A stretch of DNA of 64,000 bases from the NCBI RefSeq assembly GCF_958295425.1, contig NC_081146.1:22639458-22703457 (forward strand), read 5' to 3'. Numbering within the stretch: the stretch's first letter is position 1; the number at the start of each line of letters is the position of its first letter. Source of the stretch: Solea solea. Lineage: Eukaryota > Chordata > Actinopteri > Pleuronectiformes > Soleidae. This document shows, one piece after another, positions 36,201-49,900 of the stretch. The translations under genes and the position numbers were made by a program. A model generated the notes under the pieces. It did no database searches, was not told the DNA's origin, and was given only the letters and a program-made list of their open reading frames with translations.

Positions 36201-39200
36201 CGTTACAGTTATGGCTGGAAAATTATGCACAAAATTGCTCTCGTCATGATTTAGATTGTGATTTGGGTCACGACAGTTTGCCATCTTTAAATTTGGGTTT
36301 TAACAGTTTACAGTCAGACAATTCCAGAAACTCCAGGACACTGTTTTATCCAAGTTATCTCAAAGTCTATCTTTGAGACTCTTACTTTGACTTGCTGATG
36401 GTGCGTTTGAGTTTCTTCTCCAGCTGCTTCATGCGACTGTTGGCTGCCGCGTATTTCGAAGCCGTCTCCTTGTGCGCCAGCTCGCTCATCGTCTTGCCGT
36501 GCTCAGCCTCCATCACCTGGTGATGGTTCAAGCATCAGCGTTAAAAGACTCTCGTCAACATTCTGTCGAGATTTTATGAGGTGGAAAATCTTTATAGGCA
36601 CCTTCTGCGTGGCGTGGTTGAGCATCTCCTGCCACGCGGAGTCAAACTGCCGGTTGTCCTCCTCCAGGAGCCTGTTCTCGGCCAGTGAGATGGTCTCCTT
36701 CGCTGCCCGCAGGACCTCCGTTGCCCTCTGGAAGTCCTGTGTGGCCTTCTGAGCCTCCAGCTGCGCCTGCAGCACAGACACAGATATTTAATGATGTTAA
36801 TGCAGTCATTTCAACTCTGGTCCATTATGGTATGTAGCTGTAAACACCAGCTGTGTCGGTTTAAAGGTCCAGTGTGCAAGGTGAGGATGGAACACACTAC
36901 ACTAGCCATTTGTGCGTTTGTGTAGCATTTTTAAGACTTCTCTGCCCTTTCCAATCATTTTTAAATATTTAAAGTCAATTAACGTACAATTACAAGCAGC
37001 TACAGATTAAAAGAGATGAGATTTTAAAATGGATTTACAGCAGATATTTATATTCTTTTTTTTCCACTGGCCAATCTCACCTAGAAGAAGAAGGAGAAGA
37101 AGGGGTCAAACCATATGTAAGCTCCCGTCTGTGAGAAACTCCCTGAATCAATCACGTTGAGTTTGACTTTGACACATTTATGACTCTGAGGGTTTAGAAA
37201 TGTTAACAAGCAGCGACAGAAAAGCCCTTTGTTGCCATGATGTAGCACCGTCTCACACGAGATGTCCCTGACATCATCATCATCATCATCTGGAGGACAC
37301 AGCTGAGGCTCGTCACACCGCACAATAACACAATACCGTGGTTGTGTTCGCCGCATGAATAATCGGTCTGATCCATGTGTGTGTGTGTGTCTGTGGATAA
37401 AGGGGCACCAGGGGAAAAGGTGAGGACGCAGACATGGTCTTCAAGATCTGCGTATGGATCCAAATATGCAAAACAAAGAATCTTAACCTGCTTTGACTCT
37501 TTTATGTTCACCTAAAAAAAGAGGAGGTCTTTATGTTTTGTGGTGTTGTAGTTTTTCTAGTAACGTTAGAAAAACTACAACACCACACCGCATCTAGCTC
37601 GACCAGAAACAAAACAACAGGCACGCTGCACACTAGTGTTGGGAAGTTCGACTCTTTTTACTGACTCGGATCTTTTACTCTCAGACAGTAAATTGAACAA
37701 ATCTTTTTTTGAGTCATTTCGGGGTTTTTTACAACGCCCACAAGAGGGCTTTGTAAAAAAAGACCGCGGTTCTCAAACACTTAACATGGTTTGCTTCAGC
37801 TGACAAAGTATAATAAACAAAATGCCGCAAGCAATTCAAACCATATGAAAACCTAGGAAAGCAAATACACACCACAATAAAGTGACTTGTGCCCTGTATC
37901 CTCCCTGCCGTTGTTGTTTAACAGCACGACAGTGACTAGGTAGCTGTCACGTGACAAATGATTTGATTAATCATGATTGACAGTACTACTAACAATAACA
38001 GGACTGGAATACATTTTTTAAACCACTGTTTTATTTAATTATCGTACAGATTTGTCAGATGTTGCTTTATTTACATTATAAAATGCGACAAACTATTAAA
38101 ATACACTGAATATGTTTATAAAAACATGCAACTTCTCAGCCACAGAGACAGTATTTGTCTTCCCCTCAGCTTGTCCACTGGTCTGCAGATGCTGTGACAT
38201 CACCACATGCTCGGTGTAATTTCATTATCGACGGGACATCCACATGCTGCTGCAGCACGATTCATACAACCTCTGCTTTGTTGCCGTCATGTGATCTGCT
38301 TTGTGTCGCACACTGCGATAAAATAAGACACATGTTACTTGCAGTAACGTCTTTTACAGTGTACTGTATGTGTGTGTTTCTGTGCTGGGGCCCGGTCACA
38401 TCAACACAACACTAATAACAAGAGGAAAAGTGTTTATACACGAGTCACAAGGTCATAATATGACTTGATTATCATCGAAACCTGACCCGCCTCCTGTTTC
38501 TGAGTCAAACAGAGATTCTGTAATTCTGTGAATCTGCGTATTTTGGGTCTGAAGCCTTCTGGTTTCTCTACTTCTACAAATCGCATGTGAGCAGGCCACA
38601 GGTAAATGGTCCACGACGAGAGCAAAAGAGGTGGAACACGTCAACAGATGTGCATCAGCTTTTGGCTTTTTAACCGATCTGTGTTCGTATGCAGCCAGCT
38701 GTTACAAGAGATAAGCCAAAAACTAAATACAGCTGTAGATGTTGCAAAATCCATTGTCATGTTGCTCCTCAGACTGTAAACATGATAGAGTGAAAGAAGT
38801 CTTGTTTACACTACAAGCCTCAAAATATTGACCCTCACCCCCACAGGCTCATTCTTCCAGACAATATAACCGATTGGTTCCAACACTGAGGTCGAAATGT
38901 CATGATTTTACACGGGAATTAGTATCGTTTTAATTTTCTGAATTTAAAATTTATATCCGTTATGTTGCTCATATAAGCATTTAACCAAAAATACACTCAC
39001 CAACATTTTGACTTGGAACTTTAATTTAATTACAAACGGCATGTATTCGGTATCTTTCAGTAAGTTTATGTAGAAATAAATAAATAAATAAATAAATAAG
39101 ATAGTTTTTTTTCTCTATAATTGGTTGTAAAACATCAGTGAACAGATAAGTGGTTTTAATGTTTTGTCAGGTCTCTACATTTCCTTTAAATCCTATGATC

Positions 39201-42200
39201 TGGTGTTAAATTTGAGTCAAGACCAGTTCCCCAGACACCAAACTCTACTCTTATCAAGCCCACTGCCGATAAAGATGCGAGAAAAGCAAAAATCACTCAG
39301 GCCTACAAATTATTTACAGCCTCACAGAACCACCACGTGTGCTGCAGGGATTTAGTCTCTCTCTCTCACTCCACCTCCTCCCCTTCTGTCACGTTGCCCG
39401 TGAGAATTATCTCCTACACATGCTCTCCACCTCTCCTTCTGCCTCCCACATTCTGTCACATGAGAACCTAACCTGCGGAGAGGGACTTGAAGGAAAATCC
39501 AGACTCATGGCTTCACACTTGACTTGAATGTCTTCCAGAACAGACGGCACATTCACTTCAAAAAAGTCTGGAACGCATGTGAGATGCTCCGCAGGATAAA
39601 TGAAGCACAGTAGTTCCACAAATGACTAAATACAGCATGAAAATAAAGGATTAACCACATAATTATCTCGTAATTTCTCTTCTCTTTGTCCTATTTATTA
39701 TATTGTGGTGTAGATAAGTTAGCTTTGAGGCAAGTTATGTCCCTTTTCCACTAGATAAAAACAAACAAACACGGACGGGTCACATAACTACACAATAGAC
39801 TAGGGAGGAGCATTACAAGCAACAAGAAAAACAGCTATTTCAAAGTCAATAAATGACAAATAAAAGTTTCTATTCTCTACGTATTATTTGCCAAAAGAAA
39901 CAGCTATGAGATGCATTCAATGACTGTGGTAAATTCAGTCATTTCTGCAGAATTCCCAGCGTGTTGAGCTTAAAGGAGCAGCTACGAGATGCATTTAAGA
40001 AACCCTGTAAATTCTACAGGTTTTTTGTTCAGTTTAACAGAAGGAGCGAAGGAAAAGACACAATTGTGTTTTCTTCTCGTTTGCGTCGCATGTTGTTATG
40101 TCGATCATTACTGAAAGGAGGGAGAAAAATGAAGACAAAGAACGATTGCAGATTTGCAAAACATCGCAGGCAGTTCATACAGTATGTATGAAGGCCTAAA
40201 TGATTAATGTCACCTAATTCTGATCATAAATATCAGCAGTTGTAGCTCAGATTTTTCACTGCTCCAGTTTTTCCTGTAGCCTCCCTCCATCTTTCACTGC
40301 AGACCACTTCTTATTTGTTTTTCTTTCCTCCTAGTCATCCTCATCTCTCCTCTCCCTCCCTCCCTCCCTATGCTTGCACACTTTAATCACCCTGCATGCA
40401 GCCCGTTAAACTTTCACAGAGACGAGTCTCCAGAGGGACACGTGTGTGCTTCAAACACCGTGAGCTGCAATTCTCTCTCTCTCTCTCTCTCCATCTCTGG
40501 GAAGAAAAATAATTTAGTTCTACAAGCCTTTCAATTATTCAGGAGAGTGTGAAATAAAGAATGCATGCTGTGGTAACTTGTTAGAGAAGAAAGATAACAG
40601 AGAAGGGAACAGCAACGTACATTCCCGCACATTGTTTGGATCAGACTGAGCCAGAGTTCAATCATCTTTTCATCAAAGACCACTTTGCTACGAAAACATG
40701 TCAATAATTACAGTCAAACATTCATAAAGGACATTGAAAAACCTCAGTCACACCCTTCATCGGTCATGGCTGATGAGGAAAGACTCACTGGTCAAATGAG
40801 CCTTTCGATCAACTTTTACATCATCACATTGACAATAAAAACAATACAAATCAGTAATGGTTTCCCAAGTGGAACATGAAGTCCTCCACCAAACAACCAA
40901 AGCTTCAAATTTAACTCTGATCCAATTCTCCTTCATTCAGCCAAAGAGGAATGACAAAAAAACAGTTTGTCTCCAGAGACAGCATCTGTTTTCCTATTAA
41001 CCTAATTTTGTTTTTTTTACCCAGAAAAATCCTATCATTTTAATCTCAGCTCCTCGTTCGTTAAGTTTGGCAAATTAGATTCCTGTGAAGAGGAAACATG
41101 TCCAGGAACAATAATGTCTCTTAAAACTGAGGCCTTTTCTATGAACAGCATTTTTTCGTCTATTAGAGACTTGAAGGAACTGCACCTGGCCTAGATACGG
41201 TGTGAGAGAGCTTTAGGGTTGAAAAAAATAAAAAATAATAATACGCAGATGAAACCACAGCAGGGGGAGGAAGTGAAGCATCAGCTGCTGACGCCACATC
41301 ACAGTATCCGATAGGCAAATTAACCCAGTTAAGTCCAGGCTCAGATATAGAACTGCTATGGTTCTAGGTTCAAAGACAAAGTTAGAAAACACTTTCATTA
41401 GTCAACTTTGGTGTAAATTAAATTTGTAGCTCTAAGGCAGGGGCTGTTGATTGAATTTAACTCATCAAAACAGACACGCTCACTCCAAATGACAAACACA
41501 ACAAACAACCCTCGAGCAGTTTGAGAAAAAGCTTTTCACTGCTGGTCCTGATGGTCTCTCAACTCACACTCGACGCGTCCTTGTTGCTGTCGTGATGACC
41601 CTGACTAAACAACGCAGGGAGCTACGACATTTCGGGAGAAAAGTGGTGTAAAATTAGCTAAATAAAGATAAACAAATGGAAACTCCTCTTGTTGCTATAG
41701 TGCTACTTTAAAACCAACAAATGCTTGTTTTCACATTTAGAAATCTTAAGCCATGTTGTTTACAATGTGATGAAAAGTCAAACTTAATAGTATAAAAAGG
41801 AAGCATGCACCCACCCAACTGTGTCAAAATATTATGCAACAATGTAGAGGCCCGGTGGCAACACAACGCCAACCACATGGCTTTGACCATGCAACTGTGC
41901 TTTCCCTGGTCTCTGCCTCCTCCTCCTCCTCCTCCTCCCCTAAATCCTCAAATCCCTCCACCTTTCAATCCATCCTTCCTGCAACATTTCCTGTAGCTAA
42001 AGTCTGATGTGATGAGCAGTAGCTGGCAAAAAAAACAACACGCTTGCACGAAGAGAGGGAGGGGGTGAGCAGAGCCTAAAAGAGGAGAGGAAACGCTCCA
42101 GGAGAAAGAAGAGCCCAAGATGAAGAAGCAAGAAGTGACAAAATCCTATTTCTCCACGTAAATGTCCTCCCGTGGTCCTACACACTGTTCCTCCACAGAG

Positions 42201-43905
42201 GTTTAAATCATGCAACGTCTCCTGTGTCCTTGAGGAAAAGGATTGTGTCAAACAACAAAAAGATCTAATGTTCCAGTGACATTTTTGAAGATAAATAGAC
42301 AATAAAAGAAATAAAGATGTGGGTAACCCTCATTGTTCTCCCACACAATGCCTCTCCAATCATTCGCTGCCAGCTTGATGCCTGATATGCAAATGTGTTT
42401 TATCCAACGCGCTCACATTTGTTGGGTCTGTTTTTTATCTTTTATTTGATGTTGAGGTCATTTCGTCTCCACCCGTCGCTGCCTGCTGCTTATCTGCTAC
42501 AGCAAATAATGAGTTTTTCCCTATTCAAATTGAGCACGAGAGCAAGGGAAAGAGTTCCCAGGGAGTCAAGTTAAAGCTTGTACAGTCACAATAACAAAAT
42601 TGCATTGTTACTTGAGCAATAATGAAGTTTCAGACTTGCTGCTAAATGTTGAAGGTAAAAAAAAAAAAAGACTCCAGAGACCAAAACGAGGGCATGGAGA
42701 AGGGGAAACCCTGGTTTTAAGACAATCCATTGAATCATTGATGGGATATTTTACTCTGAGTCAACCAACCAACCAAACATAATGTGTTTATTTAATAGTA
42801 AACAATGCTATAAACACTATTTTAAAACTTCGGGCCGCATCCGTGGGGGAAAAGCTGGTTCAGACAGGTGCACAGGAAGTGAAAGTTAATGTGTGGAGGG
42901 GACAGAAATACGTCAGGCCAGCAGGTGATTCAACAGGTAAGAGGAAGTCCACATCATCACATGCTGTACTTCCCCATTTCAGTTCTGCTAGGACCTTATC
43001 ACAACATTTTGTTTTTACACCAAAACCACATGGTATGTCAATGCACTTCTTTTACTTACATCTTCATTTGATTTATAAAGTTCTTGAGCAGCATTTGAGA
43101 AACACTTTATGGACAAAAGTATTTAGACACACCTGTTCAGACCAAGACATTTTGGACAATGCTATGCATCAAACACTTTGAGGAAGGCCCTTTTCTATTT
43201 CAACATAATTGACAAGTTTAGTGTGACCTCAACCTCATTGAGCACCTTTGGGATGAACTGGGACAGAGACTGTGAGCCTGGCCTTCTCATCAGTGTCTGA
43301 CCTCATAAATGCTCTACAGAATGAATGGGACACAAACGCACATAAAATGTCTTCCAAGAAGTGTGGAAGCTGTTCAGGGACACACACTCAGTAAATTAAA
43401 GTACTGTATATGTATTTGAATATGTCATCACAGTCCCTCTTGGTGTAATGGTCACATGTCCCAATACTCTTGTCCATATAGTATATTTTCAATGGATAGT
43501 GCAGTGTGGTTAGATTTCAATTAAGTTCTGAAAAACTGTGAATAAAACAAACAAAAAAACTGTTTAGAAATTGTGTTCATTTCACCTCGTATATTTCCCC
43601 GTGTTTCAAACAGGATACACTACCGCTGAGAAAAAGGAACTTTAACTGCAGCATTACTTCACAGAAATTCTTGCATCATTGCCCTTTATTTCAGCACAAA
43701 GTAGCAAAATTACCACTCAAACTTACAGCGAATGTTTATCCAACATATAACACATATATAAAGACATTTGTGTCTTATATACACAAGAGAAAAGCAACAC
43801 AATAAAAAGCCTCTTGGATTGTTGTTTGCTCACTGACTGAACTCCTACAGCTTATCAAGATGTGCAGGTGGCTGCTTCGCCCTTTGTGTACGTACACACA
43901 CACAC

Positions 43906-43941
<36 letters not shown>

Positions 43942-46900
43942 GCGCACACTTTGCTGAGGAAAGGCAAAAAGAGGAACTGAGACTGAGGTCTGACACTACC
44001 GTGCATTTCCTCTTTAATGTAATTTTAAAGCTGTTTAAAATTTTCTGCATTTTTAGTGAGCAAATAGACTGAAAACACATGTGTTTAAAAAGGGAGTTTT
44101 CAGAGAGGAAGAAGAAAAAAAGCAATGAATTAAAGTTTTAACAGCTGAATAGGAAATGATAAAAAAAAAAAAGAGTCCAGACCTGGAACAATGCTGTCCA
44201 GTCACACTTAACAACCAACAGTCTCTATTCTCTAGCTTAAAGGTTTGTAAATCATGTGCATCCATCAACTCAGAACTACCACTTAAGTCCCAAAAGCAAA
44301 AACAAGTCTCAACCTGGTAAACTTGCTAAAATCCCTGAACAAGTGAAAAAAACAAACAAAACCAAAAACAACAAATGGGGATATGACTGACCCAAAACAA
44401 GCAGAACTTAATTATGCAAAACAAAACTAGGGAACACAAAGCTCTTTTATTCAGCAGAGGCTAAGATTCAAGCACAGATGTCTCTTATTTTATCATTTAT
44501 CCACAAACAAGCAGCTGAAGTCAAACAAATCAGCAATTTAATAGTAACAGGACTGTGAAGTCAATAAGTTTAACTCCAAATCTAATCTGTTTACAAAAAG
44601 GCGTATCACCTATTTTATTTTCTCTTCTAAAAAAAAAATTGTGTAAATCAATTTTACCGTCTGTGAAGCCAACTCTAAATAATATGTCGTTTTCACCATC
44701 AGCGAGTCTGATTCACCATGTGCCAAGAGCAAATTAGAGACCAGACCATAAAATCTAGCAAGATCAAAGAAGACCACATCAAAGAAATGTCTTGAATAAA
44801 TCTCGTTGAAGACACGTTGACACAAATGATGGGACATCTGACTCGAGGCCGGTCACATGGCCCTAGAATCAGCCTTAGAAACCAAAAAACGTGCGCACAC
44901 TGACCTGTCTGGCCAACCTGCGGGCCTCCCAGTACGGCTTGGACTCCTCAACAGCCTTGCCGATCTTCTTCACCAATTCGTCCAGTTTCACTGTGGCCTC
45001 CACCAGGACGGAGCGGAACTTCTGCCTCGCATCCTGTTTGAACAAACAAAAAAAGTTTTAGGTCAAATCAGGACGCAGTATGGAATTAGATTTGTGTCAA
45101 TATTTTCAAACAACACTTTTTAAGAAGCAAAAAAAATATTGATTAAATCATTCAAAAATATTGTATTTTATTGTTTGAAAATACACTTATTCTTTGTGCT
45201 CCCTCAATAGATCGGAAGTCGTCACAGGTTTGGAGTTGCTGTCCGTCTGGAACTCGTTCTCCGTCAACATCCGACAAAACAATTGTAACTTTTATAATGG
45301 GACAAACCATAGATATTTACAATTATTTTGTCAGATGTTGATGAGGAAAACTTGGGAACAAGTTCCAGACAGTGACGACTTCCGGTCTATTGAGCTGTCG
45401 CTCCAAAACTCAGACCAGTAGCCAATCAGCAGGCAGCTTCCCAAGGCCCGCCCACAAACAAAAAAAACACGGCGCTAAGAACAACCCAGGGAGCGCAATG
45501 AACAATTGCATTGTACAATATTTATTTTTGAATGATAAAATTGATAGTTTCTTTGCTTATTAAAAAGTGTTTGATTCGTGAAAAGTGTTGTTTGATAATA
45601 TTGACACAAATCTAATTCCATAGCAGAGCAAATCACAGATCTATCTTTTCTTTTTTAGGGAAAAAATGAATACCAGATTGGATTTGAATCATTTTATTCT
45701 CTCTGATGTTTAAATATGTGCTGCATAATCAACCCAATTTCATCCCAAACAAAACACTGGGAACAGTCGGGTTTGCAAGTGCTCAACATGAATGAGGCCA
45801 TTTAAAGGTCTCTGCCAAACGCAAATTTCATTAAAACTGCATTAGAGCATCTAATCTAACTGCCATCTCACCAGTGCACTTCCAAATAAACACTTTTTTA
45901 TAACGACGTGTTGTACCTCTTAATTGTTTAACCTACTAGCTGCTTGTAAGGCTGCAAGTTGACTACTGATGAGAACCCAATCATGCCTAGAACTCCAAGA
46001 TAAAACAATAAAAAGTAGATCTAAACAATGGACAACAAAATGCATCATCCAGCCATTAAACTTAATCTAATCAGGGCTAAGTATGTGCATCATGTGCCAA
46101 AGAAAACTGACCCAGTTTAATAAAAAAAAAAAACGAGGGCATCTCGACAGACACTGAAGAACAACAACTCCAGCCAATCTCTTCTAAATGCCCGTGAAAA
46201 ATTAAGGCCTAATATAAATTTGTTATCTGGTATGAAGGGAACCATTTGTTCCACATCAGGCCGCTCTGTTTGTTCACTTGTTCAACGTCGAAAGGGAATT
46301 TTCTGGGACCGATTTGGGCTCTAACATTTCATCACGGTCATGTAACCGACCTCAAGAGATTAGAGAACACAGCGAGAAATGGACCGAGAAAACACTGAGA
46401 CAGAAACCAGGGAATCTTTATTTTTATTTTTAATGACACAGCGCAGACATGGTCCAGTAACACGCTGCGGTCTCTGTTCCAAGAGACCTCTGAATAAAAT
46501 ACAGTGGGGGTTTTTTGGCTCTAAAAAGTTTGTTTGCACATTTATACTGGGATTAATAATAAAAAAAACAAATAAAAAAAATAAACTTTTAAGAGGCCAT
46601 GTTTAAGGGGCCTCAACAACAGCAAGGAAATGTGGTATTTAAGTAACGGACATCATTCTTGTGCCAAAAGGGCCTCGTCTATTCTTCAAACAAGGGTGGG
46701 CTTTCCAATAAACCATTTACAAATATAGACATTACAGAAGGATTCAATAGGTCACATGTTCTTGTCTGACATATAAATGTGGATAACGAGACAGTATCGG
46801 ATTCATTGAGAGTCGCACAGTAACTCTTCAATGATACAGCAATCATGGACAATAGGAGCTGACATGTAACATCCAAGGTCTTTTAACCTTTCTAGGATTA

Positions 46901-49900
46901 TAGTAGGATTACAGTGGCACTCTGCGTATAGAAAATGGAAATGCTTTAGTTAGCAGACCTGGTTACCTATTTTGCTATTGCAAATTAGCAATACTACTCA
47001 GGCCAAGTGGTAAGGGTCACTTTTAATCACCTAAAATAATCAAATAATCTAAAATATTGTTTCGCACAAACTGCAAAGCACACGTGACCAGATGAGCGTG
47101 AACAGATGAATGCATGGAAATGTTGACACTTTCAGCCATTTTGGATAAATCGACTTTGGATTTGTATTGGATTAGAGGCTCGATTCCATTTCATCAAATT
47201 TAAAACAATGTCTTAAAAGTTCAACAAATTGTCCTTTTAAAGACATTCTAATTTGGAAAACTCATGACCCTCTCGACTCACTTCAGTTTTTATGAAATGT
47301 GTTTTCTATTTTGAGGATTTTTCAGCTTCTTATTGTGAATAGTTTCTGGTTTCTTTGCTCCCTATGAAAAATAAATCATTAAAACTGAAAAATACCAAGG
47401 CATTCGGGAACATCGTCTACTTAAAAGAAAACAGTAGTTTTGGCTCGAGCATGACGAATTACTAGGGAAAGAACCAAATAACTTTATGGTCAAAGAATTT
47501 CAGTTCAACAAGAAAGAAAAATAGGAAAAGAGGAAAAAAATTACATTTAAAAAAAAAAGACAGTTTCCACACAGTTTTTCAATGATGTTGTAAACAAGCT
47601 GATAAGAAAGCTGTGAAATCAACATTTTAACCTAACAATCATTGTTTTATTCCCACTCCAGGGCTGCAAAGCTGCCCTAGAAAAGTAGAACAAGGATACA
47701 AGGCAACACAGTCAAACATTATGGGACAAAAAAAGCTCATAAAAAAAGAAAAAAAATGTAGCCGAGTCATGAATCCTTGCCCCCCACCCGTCATCTCCTC
47801 TGCATCTCAGTGCTGCTGAAGCAGACTGCAGTGCAGTGTCTTCGTCCTCCCACTCAGGACTTGGACACTCGCACTGTGACGCACTTCACCTCATCAAATA
47901 TGTTTGCACTCTCTCAGGCTTTTTTGTCTACGAGTTATGAACCAAATTAGTCTGTCAAAAAAATGTATCATCAGTTCACCAACAAACAGAGAGTTTTGGC
48001 TTCAAAGAAAACAACTAAAGCTGTTGTTTGCATTTATACTTACACTTTCAAGATGAATATTCTTCAAATAACGAACTGTTTTACTTGTGAAATGTGAAAA
48101 AAGCAGTGATACGATACAATCACCACATTGTCTCCCATCATTACTTAAATCAGAGCCAACTGATTTTCATGCTAGGCTTGAACCCAGGGACACACACTGA
48201 AGACAAGGGTGTTATCGTGGTGATTTATGATGTCTCTGGCAAAGAGCATGTCAATTCATTCATTTACAGTGGTACAGTGGCTTGCATCGTTGCCTCACAG
48301 CAAGTAGGTCGCTATTTTCAAGTCCTCGCAAACTGAGGACCTTTCCCCGGTTTCTTCCCACAGTCCAGAAACATGCAGGGTTAATTGGACACTCGAAATT
48401 GGGCATAAACATGAATGAGAGATTGTGTTGCATTTGTATGCATGTTTACCCAGCGATGGACTGGTAACATGTCTAGGGTGCACCCTGCTTTCTGCTCCAT
48501 GTCAGCTGGGATGGTCTCCAGCCCCCCTGCAACTCTCACGTGGAGGATAAAGCATTGAAGCGTGTCTTGAAAAAGCCCTATGACTATTCTGCAATGTAAA
48601 ATCATCATTTGTTGATGCCAAGGGGTTTTTATTGCTCTTTTTTTGACAGTCCCGATCCTGATCAGGTGACATCTTTGTCAGACTTGAAAGAGACTCATTT
48701 TCAAGTTTGCAGTGCAGTTACTTCAATTTGTCGAGGCTGAACAAGGGTCATGCTCAAGGGCCTTGTGTCTACTGCAGAGATGCAAACAGGTTGGACTGAT
48801 CAAACAGATATGAAAACCACAGCAGAGAGGCCAATAATTGATGCCTATAAAAATAGCTATTGGGAAAAGCCAAGTTCACACAATTAGTGTGAACTTGGAG
48901 TCTTTGTCGTGTCAGTTGAGTTCACACTAAATGAGTGGAGATGATGGGGATCACACGCACGAGACAAAACAAAAACACACAAGGTCACAAATTTGCAAAT
49001 TAACATTGGGAACGATGCAGGAAACAAGCTCAATTTAGCTGGAATACATGTCTACAGGTTCACTGTTGAATGTTTAGGGAAGCCATGATGTCTCTGATGC
49101 ATTGAGGTTTCAACCGTCCGACTCAGAAATGAGATTGTGTCCATGAAGTGGCAACTGACCTTAATAATAGGCGAGCCGATTATCGGGCTAAAACGTGACC
49201 AATCACTAAATTACCATTTGTACCAATACTTAGTGCAACTTATCAGAAAATGACATTATCATAAATAACTAAAACATTTTAGAATTAATTAATTAATTAA
49301 AGAATTAATAGCAGCCTCTGTGATTTTTCAGCTTCTTAAATGTGAATATTGTCTGGTTTCTTTGCTCCATATAACCAAGAAATCATTCAGACTGAATCAT
49401 TTTGGTTTGTGGACAGAAACAATATGAACATTTTTCTGACATTTTATGGACAAAACGATTACTCTACTCGACTATTATGAAAATAATCATTAGTTGCAGC
49501 CATAAATTAAACGGAGAGTGGCGGTGCGTTAAAGAAACACAAAGTTAAAGCAGGGAATGGTTGAGTCTTCCCAGGTCATTTGCCACAAAATATGTTGCCT
49601 AACCCAGCATTATTCTTTTGATTTAATTCAATATCATTGATTTTACTTAGGTCAGTCTGTCTTATCTCACTGCAGTAACATCTAGTCCACTGTGAAGAAG
49701 TAAGTAGTTCTTCTTCTTCTGTGGTTGAATGTACGCAACCGGATGTGCCCGGACTAGTGCCCGCACCAGGAGGCGCTACGGTGGTGAGAGGAGTGGTGAG
49801 GTATACTGATGACAACATCAACATACGGAAGTGCCGATCCGCTTCGCAGAGCCCAGGAAAACAATAAAACCCTATTTTCTCACCAGTGGCTGAACTGTTT

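Larger units (their letters stand above)
36767..44904. other. sh3bp5 intron 3 (8.1 kb)
   Basis: No nested gene is supported on either strand. Contents: AT-rich DNA, several simple repeats, a perfect hairpin (37539-37587), a possible dispersed repeat at 37630-37790 (gtgttgggaagttcgactc type) and a Tc1-like MITE (43108-43478). Confidence 0.6.

Noticed and set aside
43775..44125. Minus-strand frame with a CVCVCV run
   Set aside because: Translation of the (CA)n microsatellite.
45194..45421. 75-codon frame inside the fold-back element
   Set aside because: It lies wholly in the palindromic element and shows no transposase motifs.
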